A DNA stretch of 7,620 bases from Actinomycetota bacterium (GCA_003140115.1 PLIQ01000281.1:1012-8631), one strand, 5' to 3'; positions 1-6,495 are shown, numbered from the stretch's first letter. The notes: a model not told the origin generated them from the sequence alone. Made by a program: numbers and translations.

Positions 1-1
1 G

Positions 2-347
2 TGGCTGCGCCGCGTCGGCTTCGTGCTATCCACCAGCGACGACGAGAGCTTCCACGTCGCTCCCGTGGAAGGCATGGCGTCCCGGGCGGTCCCCGTGCTG
101 CGGCACTGGCCCGGCGCCGAGACCATCTACGACATGCGCTGGATCCACCGCTCCGGCGCAGATGGCCGCCGCGATCATCGCATACGAGGGCGACGACGAC
201 TGGCGCCTGGCGGGGGACGAGGCCCATGCGCAGGCGGCGGCCGCGTTCGGCCTGGGACGGGTGTGCGAGGCGTGGCGCGGCCTGCTCACCACCGACCTCG
301 ACCCGGCGGTGCCCGGACCGATCCTCGAGCTGCTTGGGTCCCGCTGA
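2..347 (+). pseudogene. Glycosyltransferase family 1-like, C-terminal part, frameshifted and cut by the window edge
   Basis: The frame starting at base 2 reads GFVLSTSDDESFHVAPVEGM, then RAVPVLRHWPGAETIYDMRW. This is the typical C-terminal nucleotide-sugar-binding region of group 1 (GT-B fold) glycosyltransferases: an ST.D.E.FH stretch, an EGMAS motif, and a W.GA..IY region. Near 150-162 similarity leaves this frame and continues in the frame of base 162 (MAAAIIAYEGDDDWR), running to TGA at 345-347. One extra base relative to an intact gene would explain the shift. Such enzymes transfer sugars from activated donors to cell-surface polysaccharides or secondary metabolites; the substrate cannot be read here. 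The 5' portion lies outside the window. The shift could be a true mutation or a sequencing error. The family call is fairly firm, the pseudogene status less so. Confidence 0.62.
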
Positions 348-352
348 CCGGC

Positions 353-1091
353 ATGTACTTCACGCTCGCGATCAGCGCGGCCACCCGCCAGAGCTGCACC
401 GCACTGGTCAGCGCGGCGCAGGACACCGATCCGCGGGTCATGCCGATCCCCGGCCCGGCGCGGGTCGCCTGGCGGACGCCCGACGAGCGCACCGCCGCCG
501 CCCACCGCGGTCGGCGCCGGGCCGCTCCGCGCGCTTGACGACTTCTACCTGGTGAACCGGGCCGGGCGGTGGTCCGCCGCGGCCCGCCAGGCTTACCTGA
601 TCCGCTCGCCGCTGGTCCAGCCTTTCTTCAGCGACCGGGTGATCCGGGCCGCGCGCGCCGTTCCGCTCCGGCAGCGGATGAACGATCAACTGCACCGCGA
701 CGTGATCGCGTCGCTGCGCCCTGAGCTGCTCGGACTGCCGCTCGCGGACCACCCGTGGCAGGGTCAGCGGGCGACGGCGGACGGCGTGCTGTCGGGCCGG
801 CCGGGGGCGGCCGCCCCGCCGGACTGGCGAGGGAGCCACGCGACGACCGGGTTCTTGCGGGAGTACGTCCTTGACCACGGCGGGGCGGCGCAGCTGTTCG
901 GCATCGTGAGCCGGCGGGCCGCCGAGCGTGCGCTGCAGCCTGCGCAGGCCGACCCGCAGGCGGCCTGGTCGCTGGCCACCCTGGCCGCGCTGCTGTCCGG
1001 TGACTGGCTGAACGCGCGCATGACGGTCAGCCCGCCGTCAGCCGGGCAAGCCCAGGACGGCTCAGCGGTGAGCGGTCAGCCGCGGCCGTAG
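353..1091 (+). pseudogene. Asparagine synthase-like protein with the central part deleted
   Basis: An ATG at 353, five bases after the preceding stop, opens a frame reading MYFTLAISAATRQSCTALVS and then ARVAWRTPDERTAAAH. This resembles the short N-terminal domain of actinobacterial asparagine synthase-related proteins. Around 500-510 similarity jumps to the frame of base 552, where LDDFYLVNRAGRWSAAARQA, SPLVQPFFSDRVIRAARAVP and LRPELLGLPLADHPWQG match the C-terminal end of the synthetase domain. It ends in TAG at 1089-1091. Only about 245 codons remain in total. The family normally exceeds 500 residues, and the ATP-pyrophosphatase SGGxDS loop is absent. Catalysis is therefore unlikely and I call it a remnant. 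The last codons overlap the convergent ABC permease gene by 16 bases. Family assignment rests on the C-terminal half; the N-terminal match is from memory and weaker. Confidence 0.6.
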
Positions 1092-2125
1092 CGGGCCTCG
1101 GCCTGCCAGAAGAACACCACTCCCACCGCGAGCGTGACGACGGCCCAGCCGAGCGCGGCCAGCCACAGCTCGCTGGTCGCGAAGGTTGGGTGGCAGAAGG
1201 CCTGCAGGGGAGGATTCTTCGTCGCGGTGAAGGCGGCGCACTTGGCCGCGTTGAACGGCTGGGCCCCCGGTGCGTCGGTGCGCTGCGTGGCCATGATCGC
1301 GTACCTGGTCAGCGTGATGTATACCGCCGCCGGGTTGAGTGACAGCACGTTCTTGGCCCACTCCGGCAGTGAGGCGGGCAGCGAGGCGATGCTGTACATG
1401 ACCCCGCAGAAGTACCGCCAGATCCGGGTCAGGAACGGGACCAGCTGGCTGACGTCCTGCGCGCCGGCGCCCAGCCGGGCCATGATCAGCGCGGCGCCCA
1501 TGTTGAACGTGGCCTGCAGGACCATGACCGGTGCCAGCAGCAGCCAGTACCAGGTGAGCGGTTCCCCCGTGCTCAGCACGATGGTGAACAGCACCAGCAT
1601 GGACAGCAGCAATTGCTGGAACTCCACCATCACGTACGCCAGCGGCAGGCAGGCTCGCGGGAAGTGCAGCGCGCGGATCAGGGCGATGTTGGCCCGCATC
1701 ACGGTGGAGCCGACCACGATCGACCGCTCGGTGAAGCCGAAGATGAACACCCCGGTGACCAGGTAGGCGATGTAGTGGCTGATGCCGCGGTTGGCCTGGA
1801 ACAAGATCCCGAAGACCAGGTAGTAGACCGCCGAGTTGAGCAGCGGCGTGAGCACCTGCCACAGCTGGCCGAGCCTGGCCTCGGTGTACATGGACACGCT
1901 GCGCGCCGTGGAGTAGGCGACGATGAAGTGCCGTCGCTGCCAGACCAGGCGCAGGTAGGAGATCAGGCTGGGCCGCGCGGAGCTAGGACGCAGCCCGTAC
2001 TTGGCCGCGAGTTCGGCCAGGCTCTCGCCGCCCTCAGGCGGCTGAGCGAGATCCTCGCCGTCGGCGGCGAGCAGCGTCCCGTTCAGCAGGCTGCCTGGAG
2101 CGGTCAGCCGCCCGCGTTCGTCCAT
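1076..2125 (-). CDS. ABC-2 type permease, polysaccharide/teichoic acid exporter family (Wzm/TagG/RfbD-like)
   Basis: This is a 349-residue integral membrane subunit of an ABC exporter of the kind that moves lipid-linked glycans across the cytoplasmic membrane. The start of the ABC2_membrane domain (YLRLVWQRRHFIVAYSTARS, then LGQLWQVLTPLLNSAVYYLV) follows a hydrophilic N-terminus of about 55 residues. About six hydrophobic segments follow, and the end FFWQAEARYGRG is the usual C-terminus of this family (compare the mycobacterial galactan exporter RfbD). Before the last membrane segment, residues about 284-317 form a long polar loop with Cys296 and Cys311, longer than I expect for the family. 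The ATG lies 18 bases after the phosphatase stop, so co-transcription is likely. I see no clear Shine-Dalgarno sequence. No ATPase partner is present in the window. The nearby glycosyltransferase fits a glycan export role, but the substrate is unknown. Confidence 0.88.
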   Translation of the reverse strand: MDERGRLTAPGSLLNGTLLAADGEDLAQPPEGGESLAELAAKYGLRPSSARPSLISYLRLVWQRRHFIVAYSTARSVSMYTEARLGQLWQVLTPLLNSAVYYLVFGILFQANRGISHYIAYLVTGVFIFGFTERSIVVGSTVMRANIALIRALHFPRACLPLAYVMVEFQQLLLSMLVLFTIVLSTGEPLTWYWLLLAPVMVLQATFNMGAALIMARLGAGAQDVSQLVPFLTRIWRYFCGVMYSIASLPASLPEWAKNVLSLNPAAVYITLTRYAIMATQRTDAPGAQPFNAAKCAAFTATKNPPLQAFCHPTFATSELWLAALGWAVVTLAVGVVFFWQAEARYGRG

Positions 2126-2143
2126 GACAGTGGAGTCTATTGA

Positions 2144-2788
2144 TCAGGACAGGTGGCCGGTGTCATTGAACGACCGGAGCACGGCCGGTCCGTCCGGATA
2201 CCAGTCGATCTCCGACAGTGCCGCGATGTCCAGGTGCATTCGGTACAGGGCGGCCGGCGGGGCCAGCAGCGCCGCGGTGACCAGCGTCTTTATCGGCGTG
2301 ACGTGGCTGACGATGAGCACTGTCTGGCCCGCCTGGGCGGCCAGCACGCGGTGCAGGGCGGCGGTGACCCGCGCGCTCACGTCGGTGAAACTCTCCCCGC
2401 CCGGCGGGGCGACTTCCGGGTCGGCCAGCCAGGCGGCGACCTCGGCCGGCCAGCGTTCCCGCACCTCGGTGAACGTCAGGCCGTCCCAGGCGCCGAAGTC
2501 GGTCTCCCGGAACCCGTCGTCGGTGACCACGGCGGCGCCGGTGACGGCCGCCACCTGCTGAGCGGTCTGAACGGTCCGCAGCAGCGGCGACGTCACGATC
2601 ACACCGAAGCCGGCTGACGCCAGCCGTTTGGCCGCGGCGGCGGCTTGCTGGACGCCTATGTCGGTGAGCGGCGGGTCGGAGCGGCCCGCATACCGCTTCT
2701 GTACCGACATCGGCGTCTGCCCGTGCCGCAGCAGCAGGGTGACCGTGGGCTGGTCCTGGGCGGCCTGCCAGTGCGTCCCGGGCCGCAC
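2144..2788 (-). CDS. Histidine phosphatase family protein (CobC/phosphoglycerate mutase-like), without RNase H domain
   Basis: This 214-residue protein belongs to the histidine phosphatase superfamily, which hydrolyses phosphomonoesters through a phosphohistidine. The catalytic set is complete: LLLRHGQT with Arg21 and nucleophile His22, Arg71 in SPLLRT, Glu95 in FRETDFGAWDG, and His162 in VSHVTPIK. The sequence most resembles the phosphatase half of actinobacterial bifunctional RNase HI/acid phosphatases (Rv2228c type). Here only about 15 residues precede the first strand, so the RNase HI half is missing. The GTG start is one base after the TAA of the zinc-ribbon gene (TAAcGTG), which implies translational coupling; the only later in-frame ATG nearby would remove the catalytic motif. 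The ABC permease follows after 18 bases. The physiological substrate (for example alpha-ribazole phosphate or another phosphomonoester) cannot be decided from sequence. Confidence 0.9.
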   Translation of the reverse strand: MRPGTHWQAAQDQPTVTLLLRHGQTPMSVQKRYAGRSDPPLTDIGVQQAAAAAKRLASAGFGVIVTSPLLRTVQTAQQVAAVTGAAVVTDDGFRETDFGAWDGLTFTEVRERWPAEVAAWLADPEVAPPGGESFTDVSARVTAALHRVLAAQAGQTVLIVSHVTPIKTLVTAALLAPPAALYRMHLDIAALSEIDWYPDGPAVLRSFNDTGHLS

Positions 2789-2789
2789 G

Positions 2790-3530
2790 TTACAGGCCAG
2801 ACTCGGGCGTGCGGACCAGGATCCGCCGACACTCCTCGCACCTGAGCACCTCGTCGGGGGCGGATCCCCGGATCTGGTTCAGGTCCACCGTGTTGAGGTT
2901 CAGGTGGCAGCCTTCGCAGCGACCCGCCCGCAGCGCGGCCGCACCGACGCCCCGGGTGTCGCGGATCTGCTCGTAGAGCTTGAGCAGGTCGGCAGGCACG
3001 TCGGCGACGACGGTACCGCGCTGCTCGGTGGCCTTGCCCGCCTGCTCGTCGATCTCCTTGAACGCCGCGTCGCGGCGCGCCGCCACCTCGGCCGTCTCGG
3101 TGCCCAGGCTGTCGCGTTCGGCGCTGAGCTCGTCTCGCCGGCTGACCAGGCCCTCGCGGCGCTCCATCAGCTCGAGCACGATCTCCTCCAGATCGCCCTG
3201 CCTGCGGCGCAACGACTCAATCTCGGACTGCAAGGTGGCGAGCTCACGGGCGGCGGACACCTGCCCGGCGTCCAGCCGGGCGCGGTCCCGGTCGATCCTG
3301 CTCCGGACCTGCTCCACGTCGCGCTCCGCCCGGTTCTCCTCCCGGGAGAGGTCGCCTAGCTCGGTCTCGGTCACGACGATCTCGTCCTTGAGCTCACTGG
3401 CCCGGGCCTCCAGGCGGGCAAGCTCGGCGACTTCGGGCAGGCTGCGCCGACGGTGGTCGAGGCGGCCGAGCTCGGCGTCGAGGTCGGCCAGTTCGAGCAG
3501 CCGAAGCTGGCTCTGTGGTGATGCCTTCAC
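2790..3530 (-). CDS. Coiled-coil C4-type zinc-ribbon protein (Rv2229c-like, zf-RING_7)
   Basis: This is a 246-residue protein in two parts. Residues about 5-180 are a long charged helical region with coiled-coil heptads (for example RRRQGDLEEIVLELMERREG). The C-terminal zinc ribbon has CEGC (Cys205, Cys208) and CEEC (Cys231, Cys234) knuckles with the typical HLNLNTVDLNQIR between them. This is a widespread actinobacterial family (Rv2229c in Mycobacterium) of poorly defined role, generally annotated as possibly nucleic-acid binding. It is usually beside the RNase HI/acid phosphatase gene, as its phosphatase-only relative is here. The GTG at 3530 matches the usual family start (VKASPQSQLRLLEL). 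An in-frame TTG at 3539 has a far better-spaced ribosome binding site and would add three residues. The open frame extends further upstream, but that part overlaps the DJ-1 gene and shows no family similarity. Confidence 0.87.
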   Translation of the reverse strand: MKASPQSQLRLLELADLDAELGRLDHRRRSLPEVAELARLEARASELKDEIVVTETELGDLSREENRAERDVEQVRSRIDRDRARLDAGQVSAARELATLQSEIESLRRRQGDLEEIVLELMERREGLVSRRDELSAERDSLGTETAEVAARRDAAFKEIDEQAGKATEQRGTVVADVPADLLKLYEQIRDTRGVGAAALRAGRCEGCHLNLNTVDLNQIRGSAPDEVLRCEECRRILVRTPESGL

Positions 3531-3546
3531 GGCTCCCAACGTTAGT

Positions 3547-3553
3547 CCCCTCC
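3547..3553 (-). promoter_or_regulatory. Ribosome binding site GGAGGGG before the zinc-ribbon gene
   Basis: On the minus strand GGAGGGG is followed by a 7-base spacer and then an in-frame TTG (3537-3539). The family-like GTG start at 3530 has only GGGAG two bases away, which is too close. The site therefore argues for initiation at TTG 3539, whereas alignment to relatives argues for 3530. The difference is three residues. Confidence 0.5.
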
Positions 3554-3576
3554 GGGCACCATCTGGGGTTCCGGGG

Positions 3577-4326
3577 TTAAGCAGGCTGCAGCAGATCGGT
3601 GAACCGCCGGCCGAACAGGTACGCGTCGCCGGGCCAGCGCGCGGAGAGGTAGTTGCGGTCCTGGACGACGAAGGCCGGGGTGTCGTCGGTCGCGGTGCCG
3701 CGCGCGGACAGCGTGCGCGGTCCCCGGCTGAACTGGCGGGCCGGGTCGTCCAGCGCCGCCGTGACCTCATCCTCGACGTAGGCGGGATAGGTGCGGTAGT
3801 ACCGGCCCAGCCGCCAGGCCGTGGCCAGGTAGGCCGAACGCTCCATGTACTTCGGCAGGCACGTCGTCCGCCGGTCGGCCAGGACACTGCGGCCGGTGTC
3901 CGGATCGCGGGTGCGGGCCAGCACGAGCACGCCGTGGCAGATCGCGCCGACCGGCCGGCCCAGGGCCCAAAAGCGTGCCACCTGCGCCTGGAGCACCGGC
4001 GACCCGAGGTACTGGCGCATTCCGGGGGCGTGCCCGCCGGGCAGCAGCAGCCCGTCGAAGGCGGCCGGATCCAGGTCCGCCCACGCCTGCGTCGCACTGA
4101 ACTCCGGCGCCCGGCTCAGCTCCTGGTACTGCTCGATGGCCTCCGGTGCCGCGCCGAGCTTGCCGAACAGGACCCCGGTCAGCAGGCGGGGGTCCGCGGC
4201 GGGGATGGTCCCCGGTCGTTCGGTGGCGATCACGACCTGGTGGCCCGCGTCGCGCAGGATCCGCCACGGCACCGCGACCTCGGTGACGTCAAAGTCCCGG
4301 TCCGGAAGCGGCATCAGCACGCGCAT
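3577..4326 (-). CDS. DJ-1/PfpI family protein (class I glutamine amidotransferase-like fold)
   Basis: This 249-residue soluble protein belongs to the DJ-1/ThiJ/PfpI superfamily. It opens with a beta strand (MRVLMPLPDRDFD) followed by Glu16 in TEVAVPW, the usual acidic partner of the catalytic cysteine. FDGLLLPGGHAPGMRQYL (residues 90-107) is the strand-turn before the nucleophile elbow, and PVGAICHG carries Cys130-His131. The C-terminal DRNYLSARWPGDAYLFGRRF is also typical. Members include peptidases, chaperones, glyoxalase III-like and isonitrile-hydratase-like enzymes, so the reaction cannot be named. It is followed after about 46 bases by the zinc-ribbon gene and probably heads that minus-strand operon, in the position where Nif3-like genes usually stand. 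It is divergent from the DUF885 gene, with 80 bases between the starts. The ATG at 4326 has no strong ribosome binding site. Confidence 0.88.
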   Translation of the reverse strand: MRVLMPLPDRDFDVTEVAVPWRILRDAGHQVVIATERPGTIPAADPRLLTGVLFGKLGAAPEAIEQYQELSRAPEFSATQAWADLDPAAFDGLLLPGGHAPGMRQYLGSPVLQAQVARFWALGRPVGAICHGVLVLARTRDPDTGRSVLADRRTTCLPKYMERSAYLATAWRLGRYYRTYPAYVEDEVTAALDDPARQFSRGPRTLSARGTATDDTPAFVVQDRNYLSARWPGDAYLFGRRFTDLLQPA

Positions 4327-4362
4327 CCGCCCATAATCTCATCAACATCGCGGCGTGCTAGA

Positions 4363-4373
4363 GGTTGTCAACC
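4363..4373. promoter_or_regulatory. Inverted repeat GGTTGTCAACC containing a minus-strand TTGACA, between divergent genes
   Basis: The 11-base inverted repeat GGTTG-T-CAACC lies in the 80-base gap between the DJ-1 and DUF885 starts. On the minus strand it contains a perfect -35-like TTGACA (4372-4367). A -10 hexamer at 16-18 bases is poor (GATGTT or ATGTTG). It could be a -35 element for the minus-strand operon, a regulator site shared by both genes, or chance. The evidence is weak. Confidence 0.25.
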
Positions 4374-4394
4374 GTTAGTGTTCCTGGAGCGATG

Positions 4395-4402
4395 AAGGGA
4401 GG
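4395..4402 (+). promoter_or_regulatory. Ribosome binding site AAGGGAGG choosing the DUF885 gene start
   Basis: AAGGGAGG ends four bases before the ATG at 4407. The earlier in-frame candidates are an ATG at 4392, with only GGAG two bases before it, and a TTG at 4365, which lies in the inverted repeat. This is why 4407 is chosen. Confidence 0.6.
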
Positions 4403-4406
4403 CTCG

Positions 4407-6077
4407 ATGGACGGCGAAGCCGATCGGGAGTTCGCGAGACTGGCGGGCGAGTACCTGGACGACCGGGCGGAACGGCATCCGGAACTAGCCACCAGCCTGG
4501 GCGACCACCGGTTCGACGACCGGCTGGGCGATCCGTCCCCGGCCGCCCGGGCCGACGAGCGACGCTCCCTGGACGGCTGGGCCGCCCGGCTGGACATCCT
4601 GGATCTCGGTGCGCTGTCGGCCGAGCACCAGGTCGACGCCGCCATGATGGCGGACAGCGTGGCCCGGCAGGTGTTCGAGCTCGACGAGCTGGCCGAACAC
4701 ACCTGGAACCCGCTGCTGGCCAACCCGGGGCGGGCCATCTACCAGCTGCTGGCCCGGGACTTCGCCCCGCTGCCGGACCGGCTCGCCTCGGTGGCCGGCC
4801 GGCTGGCCGAGGTTCCCGCCGTCCTGGCCGAGGCCCGCAGGCAGCTCGGGGCCATGCCCAGGGTGCACCTGGAGACCGCCATCGGGCAGTTCGACGGGAC
4901 GATCGCGCTGGTCGGCAAGGAGCTCGACGCTGCCCTCACGGCCGCACCCGGATCCGAGCCGCGGCTGGCCGAGGTCCGCCCGGCCGCCCTGGAGGCCCTG
5001 GCCGAGCACCGAGCCTGGCTGTCCGCGCGCCTGGCTGCCGCGGCGCCCGGGCCCGACGGCGACCGGGACCCGCGGATCGGGCCGGAGCGGTTCGCCCGCA
5101 AGCTCTCGCTCACCCTGAGCGCCGCCGCCGACGCGGACGCCATCCTGGCCCGGGCCCACGCCGACCTGGACCGGGTCAGCGAGCAGATCGCCGAGCTCGC
5201 CGCGTCGATGGGCGGGGCGGCGGTGCCCGGCCCGTCGGTCGTCCGGCAGGTACTCGACCAGCTGGCGCAGGACGTGCCCGACGACGCCACCATCCTGGGC
5301 TTCTGCCGGGACGCCCTGGCCGCGCAGATCGCGTTCGTCACCGACCACCGCCTGGTCACGGTCTACGACGATCCGGTCGAGCTGATCCCGATGCCGGAGA
5401 TCGACCGGGGCGTGGCCGTGGCCTACTGCGACTCGCCGGGCCCGCTCGAGCCGACGCCGCTGGCCACGTTCATCGCCGTCTCGCCCACGCCGACCGACTG
5501 GACCCCGCAGCGGGTCGCCTCGTTCTACCGCGAGTACAACCGGCACATGGTCCACAACCTGATGGTCCACGAGGCGATGCCCGGTCACTACCTGCAGCTG
5601 CAGCACTCCCGGCGCTTCGGTGGTTCGCTGACCGCGATCCGGGCCGCGCTGCGGTCAGGGTCGTTCGTCGAGGGCTGGGCGGTGTACGCCGAGCGGATCA
5701 TGGCCGAGCAGGACTACCCGGGCGACGGGGACCCGCGGGCGGTCCACATGCAGCAGCTGAAGATGCAGCTGCGCATGATCATCAACGCCATCCTGGACGC
5801 CCGCGTCCACGGCCACGGCATGACCGAGGCGCAGGCGATGGCCCTGATGACCGAGCGCGGGTATCAAGAGGACGGCGAGGCCGCCGGCAAGTGGCGCCGG
5901 GCGCTGCTCACCTCGGCTCAGCTGTCGACCTACTACGTCGGGTACACCGAGGTCGCCGACCTGGCTCGCGATCTGCGGGCCGCGGATCCGGTTCTGGCCG
6001 ACCAGGAGGTGCACGACCGCATGCTGGCGCATGGCTCGCCGCCGGCCCGGCTGCTGCGCACGCTGATCGCGCCCTGA
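4407..6077 (+). CDS. DUF885 family protein, putative zinc metallopeptidase
   Basis: This 556-residue protein fits the full length of the DUF885 family. The N-terminal half is helical and variable. The C-terminal half has HEAMPGHYLQ (His388, Glu389, His394), an HExxxxH-type variant of the zinc-peptidase motif that is the family hallmark, followed by SFVEGWAVYAE with Glu422 as the probable third ligand. LSTYYVGYTEVADL near the C-terminus is also characteristic. The family is predicted to be metal-dependent peptidases; the substrate is unknown. There is no signal peptide or lipobox, so a cytoplasmic location is inferred. It is the only plus-strand gene in the right half and is probably monocistronic: it diverges from the DJ-1 operon and converges on the small Cys/His gene 43 bases beyond its stop. 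The start at 4407 is chosen by its ribosome binding site. Confidence 0.9.
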   Translation: MDGEADREFARLAGEYLDDRAERHPELATSLGDHRFDDRLGDPSPAARADERRSLDGWAARLDILDLGALSAEHQVDAAMMADSVARQVFELDELAEHTWNPLLANPGRAIYQLLARDFAPLPDRLASVAGRLAEVPAVLAEARRQLGAMPRVHLETAIGQFDGTIALVGKELDAALTAAPGSEPRLAEVRPAALEALAEHRAWLSARLAAAAPGPDGDRDPRIGPERFARKLSLTLSAAADADAILARAHADLDRVSEQIAELAASMGGAAVPGPSVVRQVLDQLAQDVPDDATILGFCRDALAAQIAFVTDHRLVTVYDDPVELIPMPEIDRGVAVAYCDSPGPLEPTPLATFIAVSPTPTDWTPQRVASFYREYNRHMVHNLMVHEAMPGHYLQLQHSRRFGGSLTAIRAALRSGSFVEGWAVYAERIMAEQDYPGDGDPRAVHMQQLKMQLRMIINAILDARVHGHGMTEAQAMALMTERGYQEDGEAAGKWRRALLTSAQLSTYYVGYTEVADLARDLRAADPVLADQEVHDRMLAHGSPPARLLRTLIAP

Positions 6078-6117
6078 TCGTGCCCTGCTCATCCGCGACG
6101 AGCTCCGGCCCGGCCCC

Positions 6118-6152
6118 GGCTCAGGCCTCGCTTTCCCTTTCCGCCCTGAGCC
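6118..6152. terminator. Possible bidirectional terminator hairpin between convergent genes
   Basis: GGCTCAGG (6118-6125) and CCTGAGCC (6145-6152) are perfect 8-base inverted arms with a 19-base pyrimidine-rich loop. They lie 41 bases after the DUF885 stop and overlap the final codons and stop of the convergent small gene. There is no T-tract, as is common for high-GC bacteria. Position supports a terminator; the large loop weakens it. Confidence 0.35.
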
Positions 6153-6444
6153 CTGGCCACCGCTCCAGCCGGTCATGATGCTGGGTGCAGTACCCGTCGT
6201 CGTGGGTGGACTTCCGGGAGCAGTACCGCGCGTTACGCTCGTAGGCGTCGGCCACCCACTCGCGACACTGCCGGGGGTCACGGGTCAGCTCAGCGGCTTC
6301 CCGCTCAGCCTGCCTGGAGAACTCTGCCCGGGCGCGCACCGGTTCCAGGTACGCGTAGAGCCTGGCCGAGTCCAGCAGCCGACCGCGGTTCTCGGTGTTC
6401 AGCTCACGGAACAAGGCGAGCAGGTCGTTCTCGTCGCCGGTCAC
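6121..6444 (-). CDS. Small Cys/His-containing protein of unknown function
   Basis: I do not recognise this 107-residue protein. The N-terminal two thirds (residues about 4-58) is charged and predicted helical, rich in Glu, Arg and Leu. The C-terminal part carries Cys60, Cys75, His81, Cys86, His89 and His90, clustered as CSRKSTHDDGYCTQHHDR. The C-x10-C-x2-H spacing resembles small zinc knuckles, so metal binding is a reasonable inference but unproven. There is no signal peptide or membrane segment. The GTG start at 6444 is preceded by AGGG about eight bases upstream. The gene follows yidC on the same strand after 130 bases. Its own promoter candidate and a hairpin-rich leader occupy that gap. 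Codon bias matches the neighbours, which supports a real gene. Confidence 0.7.
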   Translation of the reverse strand: MTGDENDLLALFRELNTENRGRLLDSARLYAYLEPVRARAEFSRQAEREAAELTRDPRQCREWVADAYERNARYCSRKSTHDDGYCTQHHDRLERWPGLRAERESEA

Positions 6445-6461
6445 CCCGGCCGCCCTTCTTT

Positions 6462-6495
6462 GCCTGGTATCAGGCGTCGCCTGGTATCAGGCGTC
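6462..6495. repeat. Perfect 17-bp tandem duplication, each copy a small palindrome
   Basis: GCCTGGTATCAGGCGTC occurs twice without a gap (6462-6478 and 6479-6495). Each copy contains GCCTG-GTAT-CAGGC, a 5-base stem with a 4-base loop. The junction forms another palindrome, CAGGCG-T-CGCCTG. It lies 17 bases upstream of the start of the small Cys/His gene, so it may be a double operator or form RNA hairpins in its leader. Two copies are too few for a CRISPR array. Confidence 0.8.

Noticed and set aside
1..555. Plus-strand frame 1 (184 codons) at the left edge
   Set aside because: It is an Arg/Pro-rich shadow translation. The glycosyltransferase and asparagine synthase-like similarities lie in the other two frames.
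3531..3576. Possible terminator between the DJ-1 and zinc-ribbon genes
   Set aside because: The G/C-rich runs do not form a clean inverted repeat, and the short gap with same-strand genes suggests continuous transcription.
3531..4097. Upstream extension of the zinc-ribbon frame to an ATG at 4097
   Set aside because: It overlaps the DJ-1 gene in another frame, is Arg/Pro/Thr-rich without similarity, and family members begin near 3530.
2980..4395. Plus-strand open frame of 471 codons across the zinc-ribbon and DJ-1 genes
   Set aside because: It is low-complexity Ser/Arg-rich translation opposite two recognisable genes, and the codon bias fits the minus-strand frames.
4485..5606. Long minus-strand open frame (373 codons) opposite the DUF885 gene
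   Set aside because: It is antisense to a well-supported gene. Its composition is Gly/Arg/Val/His-rich with no domain pattern, as expected from high-GC shadow frames.
6462..6495. CRISPR-like repeat
   Set aside because: There are only two 17-bp copies directly adjacent with no spacers, and no cas genes in the window.
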